From a virus, in the IMG/VR virus record IMGVR_UViG_3300021520_000004, positions 1 through 55,058 of that record: 55,058 nucleotides of DNA; one strand, 5' to 3'. Shown here in pieces: positions 42,101-50,009 of this stretch; within the stretch, counting starts at the first letter, position 1, and each line of letters starts with the position of its first letter. A model generated the notes under the pieces. The model worked only from the letters and a program-made list of their open reading frames with translations, did not search any database and was not told the origin of the DNA. The translations under genes and the position numbers were made by a program.

Positions 42101-44552
42101 CGATAGCGTTCTTGAGGTCTTCTTGAGCCTTGGCCGCCGCGTCGGTGGCTGCGGTACTCTGGTTCTGCCGGCGCGTGATCTCCGCGATGGCATAAGCGAA
42201 GGCGTCTGCCGCCGACCGGCCTTGCCCGAAGGTGGTCGCGTTCTTGGCATCCCCGCCGGCCAGGGCATCACGGTAGACCTCGGCGAACTCGTGCAGTTTC
42301 ACGGAACTCGACCCGAGGGACTGCAGCATGAAGTCGGCCATGTCCTTGAACTTGCCCTTCGCCAAAGTCGTGTCACCGAGCATCTCGGCGAAGGCGCGCG
42401 CTCCAATCTGGAAGTCAGGAGAACTGGCGAGTGCCTCGATAGCTGGGATGTACCCTGCCGTGAACCCCTCGGCGGCGATGATGCCAAGACTTCTGCTCTC
42501 AGCGTCCGCTAGCACCTTCGCCTGGAGGTACTGCTCACGCGCCACCGCATTGCGCGGTTCCTTCTGTCGCGCCTCGAACGCCGCGTCGAACTCGGTCTTG
42601 ATCTTGGCTGCCGTTACCTTGGCCGCTTCCACCACCGCTTCGGTGTCTATGGCGGCACTGCCGATCTTCACCGGCAGGGTGACATTGGCGGCGTCGAACA
42701 GTGCCTGGACAGTCGCCGCGATCTCTTCGGGGGCCATGCCGTGGAGTTGCATCTGGTACGCGATCTCGATGGCTTTGGCGCCGGCCGCGGCGACATCATC
42801 CTTCAGTTTCTTGATCTGCTGGATGAGAGCATCGTTCTTGGTGAGGAACTCAGACGATGCCTGGGTAACCCCGTTGTACTGAGCGATGGCGATCGCGCCC
42901 CAGTTGCCGCCCATGCTCTCCGCGAGCGTCTGGGTGGACTTGACTAGGGCGTTGGTCTGAGCCGTAAGGTCTTCCTGGTGTTTCTTGCCCTGCTGGTAGG
43001 CATAGCCGATCATCGCGATGGCGGCGATCGCAAGGGTGACCGGGTTGATGAGTGCGTAGAAGGACGCACCGAGAACCTTAATACCCGCTCCGAGGCCTGC
43101 CGCATTGGTGCCTGCCCCAGCCATCGCGGCCCCCATAGCCGCCGCACGGCCACCCATAGCCCCCATAGCCGGGTACGTCAAAGCTATGGCTCGGGTGACG
43201 CCACCCGTGGTGATCGCCACACTGTTCATGCTCGCCGTCGTCAGGCTCATCGCGGCCCCGAGCGCCCCGGTAGTCTCGGTCGCCACCAGAGCGGCCCCGG
43301 TGTACGCCGCCCACGCCTGGGTGATGGTCTTGACGACGGTGAGGCCGACGATGCCGTTCTTGAGCGCCACGAGTCCTGACGCGACCTTGGAGATGATCAA
43401 GACCCCCAGACCAAGCTTGGCGAAGAACGGCAGGATGCCCCCAGTCATGGCGAGGCTGAAGCCCTTGCCCACAGCCTCTGCCACGTCGCCCAGAGCGTCC
43501 AGGGACGACTGGATGGTGCGGAGGGCATCGTAGACCCCGGGCGCCTCGTTCTTGAGGGCGTTCATGAAGCCGATGCTCTTGGCCTCGGCGTTGAAGGCCG
43601 ACAGCCAATCGCGGATCCCCTTGAGCTTGTCCTTGAGCGTGTCGAAGATCCCGGCCTCGGCGATGCCGGCCATCTGTTTCAACTGGTCAGCGGTGGTGGT
43701 GGTGAGGCCCGACCATGTGTCGGACATCTTCTCCATCATGCCGCCGAAGCGCGCCTCGATACCCGCGATGAGGGCGGGGATGCCCACGTCGGCCGCGATG
43801 CCACTAGTCTCCGAGATCTTCTGAAGCTCGGCCACGCTCTTGCCCATGGCTTTGGAGAGCACGTCCCAGGCAGGGACACCGGCCATGGCGATCTCACGCA
43901 TCTCACGGGCGGTGATCTTGCCCATGGACACCATCTGCCCGATAGAGAACGACATACGGTTGAAGACCTCACTGGAGCCGCCAACGGCGGCCGTGGCGTC
44001 ACCGATGGCCTTGAGCGTCTTCTCCACGTCCTTGGCCGCGACACCGTAGGCGATGAGCCGCTGTGCGCCGGTCACGAACTCGGGGAACTTGAAGGGGGAC
44101 TTCGCGGCCATCGCGTAGAGGCCACTGAGCATGTCCGAGGCGGCAGAGACGGACCCCAGCATGGAGGTCATGGCGATAGTGGACTGCTCCATCATGGCGT
44201 CGAACTGGATACCGGATACGGTCGCGGCCGTGAATGCCGCGGTCAGCGCACCGATCCCGGCCATACCGGCGTAGATGGTGGTGGACATGGCGAGGTACTT
44301 GAGACGCCACTCGAGCATGCCGAGGGTGGTGTGCATGTCCCGGCCGTGCTTCTCCACCGCGGTCCCGGCCGTCTTCATGCTGTTGGAGATCTGGTTGCCC
44401 GCCTGAGTGGACGAGTTTCCGACGTTGCCCCAGGCCTTCTGCTGGTTCTGACCGTGTGCGGCCATAGTCTGGTCGAACTTCTGCAACGCGGCATAGGCCT
44501 GCTGATCCATGACGCTGATGACGTACTCTAGGCGGCCACCTTGGGTGGGCAA
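39192..44552 (-). CDS. Tape measure protein
   Basis: The 1,786-residue protein sets tail length; at the usual 0.15 nm per residue this predicts a tail of about 270 nm. The N-terminus (RLEYVISVMDQQAYAALQKF) and the TMP core (MLSGLYAMAAKSPFKFPEFV, MSFSIGQMVSMGKITAREMR) are typical. Hydrophobic segments lie around residues 360-520. Long Ala/Lys/Glu coiled coils (QKKAVDKQADAEIAAIEKVK, QMEAQMGQM-like) fill the rest. A strong AGGAGGTGAACCC precedes a TTG start. It is translated after the chaperone frameshift pair. Confidence 0.9.
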   Translation of the reverse strand: MPTQGGRLEYVISVMDQQAYAALQKFDQTMAAHGQNQQKAWGNVGNSSTQAGNQISNSMKTAGTAVEKHGRDMHTTLGMLEWRLKYLAMSTTIYAGMAGIGALTAAFTAATVSGIQFDAMMEQSTIAMTSMLGSVSAASDMLSGLYAMAAKSPFKFPEFVTGAQRLIAYGVAAKDVEKTLKAIGDATAAVGGSSEVFNRMSFSIGQMVSMGKITAREMREIAMAGVPAWDVLSKAMGKSVAELQKISETSGIAADVGIPALIAGIEARFGGMMEKMSDTWSGLTTTTADQLKQMAGIAEAGIFDTLKDKLKGIRDWLSAFNAEAKSIGFMNALKNEAPGVYDALRTIQSSLDALGDVAEAVGKGFSLAMTGGILPFFAKLGLGVLIISKVASGLVALKNGIVGLTVVKTITQAWAAYTGAALVATETTGALGAAMSLTTASMNSVAITTGGVTRAIALTYPAMGAMGGRAAAMGAAMAGAGTNAAGLGAGIKVLGASFYALINPVTLAIAAIAMIGYAYQQGKKHQEDLTAQTNALVKSTQTLAESMGGNWGAIAIAQYNGVTQASSEFLTKNDALIQQIKKLKDDVAAAGAKAIEIAYQMQLHGMAPEEIAATVQALFDAANVTLPVKIGSAAIDTEAVVEAAKVTAAKIKTEFDAAFEARQKEPRNAVAREQYLQAKVLADAESRSLGIIAAEGFTAGYIPAIEALASSPDFQIGARAFAEMLGDTTLAKGKFKDMADFMLQSLGSSSVKLHEFAEVYRDALAGGDAKNATTFGQGRSAADAFAYAIAEITRRQNQSTAATDAAAKAQEDLKNAIDEGTKAWVKELEAQYDMGGAYNKALKAKQDQLNDEAAATNAANQKAADAQKKAVDKQADAEIAAIEKVKDARLADLKAQESEWQKKATFGAIATFDLGGAIAAAHIKTIQDEENAITAQADAEKAAIQERATAQKDAIEAIKVTAEEAAFTIGEMTQTWADAATAAGKYVVNMTHLPPDIQAAILASGLTAEQKQTMAEELIAGSQEDQDRAFGILRDMATKRSEETATALATYDAEMSALAGTAGQHIADALVTQFNAGTAAIDAAIDGVGVSLARALNTILKAFGAQEIPIVNTDNRIFNSPDWSPNVPLAQGGIMLPTQAVIQPAVSPRGLVQWAEPETHGEAFIPLAPDRRSRSVNIWAQTGRILGVYARGGIRGYAGGGFNDFTGGATPVTFTPEQEAGFAAASAAYARASAAANVYAAELENLKARGASAAEQQAALNKQLAALEAQKAANQALYDLKKAGGATDEQLSSLRVDILALDTQIASLNPVMDAAAEATRFWGAAAAQTAMQIQILADASGSAAQQLALLPVLMQQLGQQFEAQMGQMRNAATPEAIQGYAAAALSSLTAMFNASKTALQNALAETNKAIDSAQADWNAAWTERGVAMEVELKKQEAAINAHYAALKAANDKRVSDLSDSLNDEVKALTKFYDDQLSLMDSNDRAITRAQQRNKALRELGKSQDELRILQGQGYYTEGDIARMRELEGAIQDQRDAMAQEDSAWAREDARRQLEEQKAAALEQLTAQQEAEKVALQDQIDASNASLAAQQAAELAALDDVRAAHQAEKDEADAHFQKLREDAQIAYQAALDALIKSYSDQMQAVIDEESRLLGEQGKYYNAGYTLGASLAAGVVAAIPLIEQAGIAAADALARYLELHSPAKAGPLANLDKWLEGFVPTIMSPFKGQDVVGSTVSSLHDIMGGAKAEQHIFLHLVDDFGSVDIRKLSTLVSDQINRNIHVVSGDWN

Positions 44553-44556
44553 GGGT

Positions 44557-45380
44557 TCACCTCCTGAACGGGTCGCTATGAAGCTGTTCCTCGGCCATGC
44601 GGAGGATCGCTACCTCTTCCGGTGTGAGGTCTTCTGAGTCCTCTGCTGGTTCTGGCCGGTCTTGCAGGATGCCCACGACCTTGAGGATCTCGATGGCAGA
44701 CCGGGTGATGCGTTGCGCGATCATGTCGGCCAGCATCTCGGCCTCTTCGATCTGGAGCCGCGGCAGATGTCTGCTCATCGTCTGTATGTCGCCGGCCGAC
44801 TCAGAACGCAGGACGCGCCCGAGGGGCATGGCGTAGCCGCGCGCGATGCGGCACAGGCTGCGCTCGATCTCCTCCTCGGTAGGAGGGTCGCGTTCTTCTA
44901 CCGGGCCGCTCTGCGCGCTTCCCGGTTCGCCTTCGCCTTCGCCGGTCCCTCGCGGAAAAAAGCTTCCGCTTCTTCTCCTACCTGCCGAAGGGTGACCCCG
45001 TAGAAGTTCTCGATGAGGTCATCTGCATCAAGTTCAGGTTCGCACACCATCGCGGACACGATTGGCGCCCACTGCTCGGCAGTGGCAAGAGGGTCGATGT
45101 CCTCTATCTCACGCTCGGCGGCCTCGTCTGGCGTGACGACTTTGCCCTCTTCAACAGCTTTCCAGCGCAACTGGTTCGTCGCGATGAGTTTCTGTAGGTA
45201 GTCGGTGTTCTTCAGCCGCGCACGTTCGGCCGCATGTTCCCGGGCCACCGTGAGCGGACGTATCGTCCAAGTCCGTGGAGTTCCATCGGGGTTGTTGTAC
45301 CCCTCGTTCATGTCGGGGATGTCGGTGAAGATCAGGGTTGCCTCTTCGATACTGTTCTTCAAGCTACGCTTGACGATCAT
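44557..45380 (-). CDS. Tail assembly chaperone GT fusion by -1 frameshift
   Basis: About 274 residues arise when ribosomes slip at T TTT TTC (44961-44955). The first 142 residues are the G protein. The T part continues FPRGTGEGEPGSAQSG, EERDPPTEEEIERSLCRI, MPLGRVLRSES and ends at 44557 with LRMAEEQLHSDPFRR. The ATG at 44829 lies inside this frame and needs no separate start. In lambda and related phages the GT protein recruits tail tube subunits to the tape measure. Gene order, just upstream of the tape measure, fits exactly. Confidence 0.85.
44898..45380 (-). CDS. Tail assembly chaperone (G protein)
   Basis: The 160-residue protein (MIVKRSLKNSIEEATLIFTD, RTWTIRPLTVAREHAAERAR, DADDLIENFYGVTLRQVGEE) begins after GGGAGGTATCTGTC and ends in a basic tail (KAKANREARRAAR). 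It is the zero-frame product of the chaperone pair between tail tube and tape measure. Confidence 0.8.
   Translation of the reverse strand: MIVKRSLKNSIEEATLIFTDIPDMNEGYNNPDGTPRTWTIRPLTVAREHAAERARLKNTDYLQKLIATNQLRWKAVEEGKVVTPDEAAEREIEDIDPLATAEQWAPIVSAMVCEPELDADDLIENFYGVTLRQVGEEAEAFFREGPAKAKANREARRAAR
44955..44961 (-). promoter_or_regulatory. Slippery heptamer T TTT TTC, programmed -1 frameshift site
   Basis: In the zero frame it is read GCT TTT TTC (Ala-Phe-Phe). A 6-bp stem ACCGGG/CCCGGT lies about 20 bases downstream and may stimulate slippage. The -1 frame stays open for 132 residues to 44557. Confidence 0.85.
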
Positions 45381-45417
45381 GACAGATACCTCCCGTGTTC
45401 TGTGAATCCCCCCGGCC

Positions 45418-45433
45418 CCCGTGATGACACGGG
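45418..45433. promoter_or_regulatory. Hairpin between tail tube and chaperone genes
   Basis: CCCGTG-ATGA-CACGGG forms a perfect 6-bp stem in the 106-bp gap. No T-run follows. It may stabilise the upstream mRNA or modestly reduce downstream transcription. Confidence 0.4.
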
Positions 45434-45486
45434 AGAGGCACCACGAAGGCCGAGGGAAAGGTTGGGACTACAGGGTCGACGCCCTC

Positions 45487-46491
45487 TTAGCTCCCGATGG
45501 CGTAGTTCGCGAGCGCGTTCTTGACGGTCAGGGTGATCTTCGGATCGGAACCCGTGCAGCGCGCCTCGAGAACGAGGTCTTGAGGCTTGCCGTCGGGGTC
45601 GACATTGAGCTTGGGCAGGGCGTTCCGGTACTGGCTCTCCACCACATCGATAGCGACCGAGCACTCGGGGCTGTCCTCCTGGGTGAACTTGGCAGCGAAG
45701 GAACCCATCGAGATGGCCGCCTCGGGTTCCGCATCGTTGGCGGGTGTCGCCGTACCCCACACCAGGAGGTTGTACTGCGCCGCCTCGATGATGGTGATGG
45801 TGGCCTTGTAGTCCAGGTCGAGCGGCCCTTCCTGGATGTCGTAGAAGAAGTAGTCCTCGCCGGGGATCCCGGTGAGGTTGTTGTTGATGTTCAGTTCGTA
45901 GGCCTTGATGTAGCCGACGGTGGCGTCATCAAGCTCCCACGTCCCTTTCGCCATGTCCCAGGAGAAGATCTCGGCCACGGCTTCCTTGGTCGCCGGGATG
46001 GCCGGCGGCGAGGTCTTGTTCTGCACGGCCCCGGCGCCCATCAACACCATCTCACCCGTGAACAGACGCTTGTCGCTGGACGTGGTCAGCTTCAGGGTGT
46101 TGATCATCAGGTTGGGGATGACCATGTTGATGGTGTCGATCTTCAGCCACCCGGTGATCCAGAGCGGTTTCCCTGCTTGGTCAGGCGTGACCGCGTGGGT
46201 GAACGGGTTGGCGACACCAGAGGACTCGAGGGCGCCCAAGGCACCGTACAGGACGGCCGCGAGGTTCTTGGGTTGGGCCACGAAGTTGATGGTCCCGCCG
46301 GAACCCATCTCCCCGATGACGCTGATACCATCGGCGGCGCGCTCGCCCTCGGCGGTACGCACAGTCTGGATGGCTCGGTCGGGGCCGATGCTGGTCCCAG
46401 AGAGGAGTCGGAGCGCGTAGTGCGGTGTCGGCGCCGGCACGTCCTTCTCTTCCTGGAACGCGAACATGAAATAGGCACTGTTGAACTTCAC
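45487..46491 (-). CDS. Major tail tube protein
   Basis: The 334-residue protein has the tail-tube pattern (TAEGERAADGISVIGEMGSG, TINFVAQPKNLAAVLYGALG, ALESSGVANPFTHAVTPDQ, YELNINNNLTGIPGEDYFF, LDLDYKATITIIEAAQYNLL). The length suggests one tube domain with an extra domain. The GTG start follows GAAGGAGGTGGACA, a strong site as expected for an abundant structural protein. Confidence 0.8.
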   Translation of the reverse strand: MKFNSAYFMFAFQEEKDVPAPTPHYALRLLSGTSIGPDRAIQTVRTAEGERAADGISVIGEMGSGGTINFVAQPKNLAAVLYGALGALESSGVANPFTHAVTPDQAGKPLWITGWLKIDTINMVIPNLMINTLKLTTSSDKRLFTGEMVLMGAGAVQNKTSPPAIPATKEAVAEIFSWDMAKGTWELDDATVGYIKAYELNINNNLTGIPGEDYFFYDIQEGPLDLDYKATITIIEAAQYNLLVWGTATPANDAEPEAAISMGSFAAKFTQEDSPECSVAIDVVESQYRNALPKLNVDPDGKPQDLVLEARCTGSDPKITLTVKNALANYAIGS

Positions 46492-46733
46492 TGTCCACCT
46501 CCTTCCAGAGGCATATCGTTGCTTGGCTGCATGGGAACGCGCTCGAGGCGGGCCACAACCCGCCGCGCTTGCGCGCCTCTCAACAGCAGGAACGCGATCT
46601 CCTGCTGGTCGTTTGTGGCATAGGGGAACCGGAACGTCTTGCGTCGGCCACCTACCGTGGAGGTCAGTTCGTTGACCTCCATACCCTCGGGATCCTTGAG
46701 GGTGAAGGTACGCAACTCAGGCACGACTGCCAT
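46488..46733 (-). CDS. Small tail-associated protein
   Basis: The 81-residue protein (LRTFTLKDPEGMEVNELTST, TFRFPYATNDQQEIAFLLLR) overlaps the tail tube start by 4 bases (GTGA). Its family is not recognised. Its place between tail terminator and tube fits a minor tail or completion role. Confidence 0.55.
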   Translation of the reverse strand: MAVVPELRTFTLKDPEGMEVNELTSTVGGRRKTFRFPYATNDQQEIAFLLLRGAQARRVVARLERVPMQPSNDMPLEGGGQ

Positions 46734-46751
46734 TGCAGGATCACCTCCTCG

Positions 46752-47243
46752 TCACGGGTAACTGAGGGGCACCTGGATCCCGAACCGATAGCCCTCCGCG
46801 CGGCCTATGTCGCCGAAGCGTTCATAGAGCATCTGGGGGTCTACCGGCTCCAGGGGCCTGATCTCATCCCAGTAACCGGCTGCGTAGCCATAGGTGGTCA
46901 ACAGGATATCGGTCAGTGCGCCTTGGTAGGCATACAGGCGATTGTGGAGTGCGGGCAGACCGGCGGGCGTCGGCACGTCGAAGGCGCAGATGTCCACCGG
47001 GTATTCCCAGAGGTATGCTTCAGTCATGGCTTCAAGTACGACCGGGCCACCGGAGAAGATCACCACACAGGGCGTGAGGACGATCTTGTTGGCATCCTCT
47101 TCGTTGATGTAGACGGCTTTGATGTCGGGGAGCGTCTCGTCGCGGTGCGCGGCGCGGACGACGGCCAGTTTGGCCGGCATGTCGGCCATCAGCACCTCTG
47201 CCAAGTACTCGAGTATGTGCCTGTGCGTCTCGCCCTTCATCAC
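46752..47243 (-). CDS. Tail terminator / completion protein
   Basis: The 163-residue protein (YLAEVLMADMPAKLAVVRAA, VLTPCVVIFSGGPVVLEAMT, WEYPVDICAFDVPTP) lies in the slot of the tail terminator between the HK97 gp10-like protein and tail tube. The alpha/beta pattern suits this family. It is coupled by overlap to its upstream neighbour. Confidence 0.6.
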   Translation of the reverse strand: MMKGETHRHILEYLAEVLMADMPAKLAVVRAAHRDETLPDIKAVYINEEDANKIVLTPCVVIFSGGPVVLEAMTEAYLWEYPVDICAFDVPTPAGLPALHNRLYAYQGALTDILLTTYGYAAGYWDEIRPLEPVDPQMLYERFGDIGRAEGYRFGIQVPLSYP

Positions 47244-47731
47244 AAGCTCGCTATGGCTGCGGCGAACTGCCTGTCGAGAAAGCCGCGCACATGCAGGAGG
47301 GCATAGTAGCCGTAGCTACGGGACTTGACCCCGGGGTGGTGCGCCTCTCTGCGGACGCGCCACTTGCCGGGAGGACCGGCACCGCCGCGCGATGCGGGCC
47401 ATGCGACGAGCGCGGACGTGTTGCGTCTGATCCACCCGTGGCGCCACTTCTTGGCTCTGATGACATGCGCTCGCGCGCCCGTCTCCAGAACCTTGGCCGG
47501 GAGATGGGTCGTCCCGACGGTCGCCTCGAGTTGGGTGGGGAAGTGGGTGGTGATGGACCGGCCAGAGTTGCCGGTCACATGTCCGTCCACCCCGGGCCAG
47601 TCGTGAGGGATGGCATTCCTCCAGTCGGCCTCGACACGATAGGCCCCGTTCCTGAGTACCGGGATCACCGCGGCGCGCAGTTTGATCCGCACTGCCGCAG
47701 GGCTGGTGATGCGGACATACCTCACGCTCAT
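47240..47731 (-). CDS. HK97 gp10-like head-tail joining protein
   Basis: The 163-residue protein starts at MSVRYVRITSPAAVRIKLRA in an ATGA overlap. The features RSITTHFPTQLEATVGTTHL and YGYYALLHVRGFLDRQFAAA match HK97 gp10-family neck proteins, where a conserved region covers the AxVG and Y-x-x-x-xE/H positions. Basic composition is normal for the family. Confidence 0.7.
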   Translation of the reverse strand: MSVRYVRITSPAAVRIKLRAAVIPVLRNGAYRVEADWRNAIPHDWPGVDGHVTGNSGRSITTHFPTQLEATVGTTHLPAKVLETGARAHVIRAKKWRHGWIRRNTSALVAWPASRGGAGPPGKWRVRREAHHPGVKSRSYGYYALLHVRGFLDRQFAAAIASL

Positions 47732-48246
47732 AGCTTCCTCCGGTACGACTCGATGATTTCTCGAGCGTCCTTGGGCCACTTGGTAGGGGCGAACACGTAG
47801 GCGTACTCCCCGCGGGTGGCCTGTTGGAGGAGACTGGTCTGCGCGGCCTGCTCCAGGATGAGCAGACAGGCGAGCTTCATGTCTTCAGGCACGTCATCGC
47901 CGTTGCCGGCGTGGAACTCCACGACGACGTTCTGCCGCCCGGCGGGGAACCCGCTCGCGCAGTAGAGTTCGCCGTGGTCGTAGACGAGCACGTTGTCGAG
48001 GTCCACGTCGTTCCCGTCGACGGTCAGAGATTCGACCGAGATCACCGGACAGTAGGGCAGGCGCAAGGTGGCCTCGCCCGAACCGTCCAGACTCGCGGTG
48101 AAGCTCTCCGTCTCCAAGGGGGCGTCGATGTATCTGCGGACGAACGCGGACAGGCCGGTGATCCAGCGCTGAAGGTGTGTCGGTCGCGTCGTGCCCGCTC
48201 CACCGAGGAAGTCTGTCACCTCGGCCAGCGTCACGATGTCGCTCAC
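47728..48246 (-). CDS. Head-tail connector (gp6-like adaptor)
   Basis: The 172-residue protein (IVTLAEVTDFLGGAGTTRPT, LSAFVRRYIDAPLETESFTA, LRLPYCPVISVESLTVDGND, MKLACLLILEQAAQTSLLQQ) matches phage gp6/YqbG-like connectors with helical N- and C-termini around a beta insertion. The GTG start is coupled to its neighbour. Confidence 0.8.
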   Translation of the reverse strand: MSDIVTLAEVTDFLGGAGTTRPTHLQRWITGLSAFVRRYIDAPLETESFTASLDGSGEATLRLPYCPVISVESLTVDGNDVDLDNVLVYDHGELYCASGFPAGRQNVVVEFHAGNGDDVPEDMKLACLLILEQAAQTSLLQQATRGEYAYVFAPTKWPKDAREIIESYRRKL

Positions 48247-48512
48247 GGTTTCACCTTCGGTCTGGGGATGGGCCGGGGCTTGAGCACCGGGTCCGCCTTC
48301 GTCTGTTCAGGGAGACGCGGTTTCGTTTCCAGATTCATGGCGGGCTTCGTCTCGATGGGTGGGGACTTCTCCACCCGGCGGACGAAGAAGGGCGGGCCCT
48401 GGAAGTTCTCGATCAGGTACTCGCCAATGGAGTCGGGCACCTCATGCTCACCCGGCTCCAGCACTCTGTTGAGCACGTAGCCCCGATAGGTGTCTCGAAT
48501 CGTGATGAGCAT
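48243..48512 (-). CDS. Small head-associated protein with Pro/Lys tail
   Basis: The 89-residue protein has a folded N-terminus (LITIRDTYRGYVLNRVLEPG, IGEYLIENFQGPPFF) and a disordered Pro/Lys-rich end (KPRPIPRPKVKP). It directly follows the major capsid protein and may be a decoration, cement or neck protein. Confidence 0.55.
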   Translation of the reverse strand: MLITIRDTYRGYVLNRVLEPGEHEVPDSIGEYLIENFQGPPFFVRRVEKSPPIETKPAMNLETKPRLPEQTKADPVLKPRPIPRPKVKP

Positions 48513-48533
48513 GAGGTTCTCCTCTCCCGTGCC

Positions 48534-49931
48534 TTACGAGCCGACGGTGATGGTGTTCGGCACGTCGTAGGCGTAGACCACGACGGGTTCCGTGGACGGG
48601 TAGCGGGACTGGAAGTCCTCGCGCATGCTCGCCACGACCTCGTCCGAACCGGCGACGATGTCGCGGAAGGACTCGATCATGGGAGAGCGCTTGCGACCGA
48701 GCACGAAGCCGTTGGTGTTGAGCAGGACGATGCCGGTCTTGGTCTTGGTGGAGTTGTCGTACACGCCGCTCGCGTTCATGTCTTCACGCAGGTAGCCGGT
48801 GGGGATGACGGGAGTACCGTCGAACCGGCCCAATTCCCCGGTGACCACGGTCGCGTTCGGGCCGTATTTCTCCATGGTGATGACCTCGTCGAGGCCCAGC
48901 ATGTGGATCAGTCCGACCGGGGACACGAGATAGGCGAGGCGCCGCACGGAGACGGCGTACTTGCCCATCATGCTGCGCAGGTAGCGCAGACCTTCGGTGG
49001 TCGGGGTACCCATGTCGTAGGTGTCCGACCCGTCCCGGGCGATCTTGCGCAGACCGTCCCAGGCACTGCGGACGTCGGCAGCGGCCGAGGGGCCGGTGAT
49101 GTCCGAGTCCATGTGGGTGCCGTTGTCGTCGCCGTTGATGAGGGCGTCTTCCTCGCCGTCGGCCAGCGCCTGGGCCAGGTCCTGGCGGATGAACGGCAGC
49201 ATGGCGATGATGGCGTCTTCCTCCACCTCGTAGGCCACCGTGCTGTAGGCCGCGATGGTATGGCAGGACAGCGTGATGTCGTCAGTCGTGGACTCCGACT
49301 GAGTCGGGTTGGACAGACGGCCCTTCAGGTACGCGCGGGCCCGAGCGGTCTGCGCCGGGATCTTGAACGGATCGTTGGGCATGGTCACGATGGTGAAGAG
49401 AGCCGCGACCTGGCGCTCAAGCTCGAACTTCATGATGAGGTCCGGGCTGTAGCCGGTGGGAATCCACTCGGAACCGGTGCCGGACCCGCCAACGTAGGAC
49501 GCCTTCACACCTTCGGCCGCCAGTATCTGCTGGATCTCGGCGTAGCTCTTGGTGGCGCGGATGTCGAAGCGAGCGTCCATGCGTTTCACGAACCGCATGA
49601 TCTCGAGGACATCCTGGAGTTCGAACAGACGCTTCAGGTTCTCGTCCTTGGTCACCAGGGACGGCAGTTGGAGCTTGCGCTCGAACGCCATCTTCTTCGT
49701 CTCGACGGAACCTTCCACGTCGAAAGCGCGCTTCAGCATCGGGGCTTCGTCGATGCGACGGACCGCGTCGGATACCTTGGCCACGTCATCGGCGATCCGC
49801 AGTAGCTTCTCCTGCACATCGCCGGGGGCGCCTTCCTTGAACTGGGCCTTGGCTTCCTGGACCGCCGTGGTCAGCGTCGCAACGCCTCCCGCGAGTTCGG
49901 CCATCGCGTCTTTCAGTTCTTCTTGCAACAT
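48534..49931 (-). CDS. Major capsid protein, HK97 fold
   Basis: The 465-residue protein has an N-terminal helical delta-type segment (about 1-90), removed by the protease in this family. The HK97 core follows (YSTVAYEVEEDAIIAMLPFI, LADGEEDALINGDDNGT, LAYLVSPVGLIHMLGLDEVI, GRFDGTPVIPTGYL, GFVLGRKRSPMIESF). Its ribosome site AGGAGGTG is strong. A terminator lies just upstream, between protease and capsid genes. The stretch encoding GEEDALINGD is nearly identical at DNA level to part of the distant small-terminase-like gene. Confidence 0.9.
   Translation of the reverse strand: MLQEELKDAMAELAGGVATLTTAVQEAKAQFKEGAPGDVQEKLLRIADDVAKVSDAVRRIDEAPMLKRAFDVEGSVETKKMAFERKLQLPSLVTKDENLKRLFELQDVLEIMRFVKRMDARFDIRATKSYAEIQQILAAEGVKASYVGGSGTGSEWIPTGYSPDLIMKFELERQVAALFTIVTMPNDPFKIPAQTARARAYLKGRLSNPTQSESTTDDITLSCHTIAAYSTVAYEVEEDAIIAMLPFIRQDLAQALADGEEDALINGDDNGTHMDSDITGPSAAADVRSAWDGLRKIARDGSDTYDMGTPTTEGLRYLRSMMGKYAVSVRRLAYLVSPVGLIHMLGLDEVITMEKYGPNATVVTGELGRFDGTPVIPTGYLREDMNASGVYDNSTKTKTGIVLLNTNGFVLGRKRSPMIESFRDIVAGSDEVVASMREDFQSRYPSTEPVVVYAYDVPNTITVGS
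49126..49167 (-). repeat. 42-bp patch shared with the small-terminase-like gene (copy 2)
   Basis: This matches 2572-2613 at 41 of 42 positions in the same frame. GEEDALINGD-like loops are normal in HK97 capsid proteins, so this is probably the donor copy. Confidence 0.9.
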
Positions 49932-49955
49932 GAGCTATGTCACCTCCTGGGTAAC

Positions 49956-49979
49956 AAAAAACCCGCTCGTGGCGGGTTT
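49956..49979 (-). terminator. Intrinsic terminator between protease and capsid genes
   Basis: Minus strand AAACCCGC, loop CACGA, GCGGGTTT and TTTG: an 8-bp stem with a six-T run. It lies immediately upstream of the capsid ribosome-binding site. No promoter follows it. Confidence 0.85.
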
Positions 49980-50009
49980 GGTTGGGGAGCTTTCGTCCGG
50001 ATCGTATGT

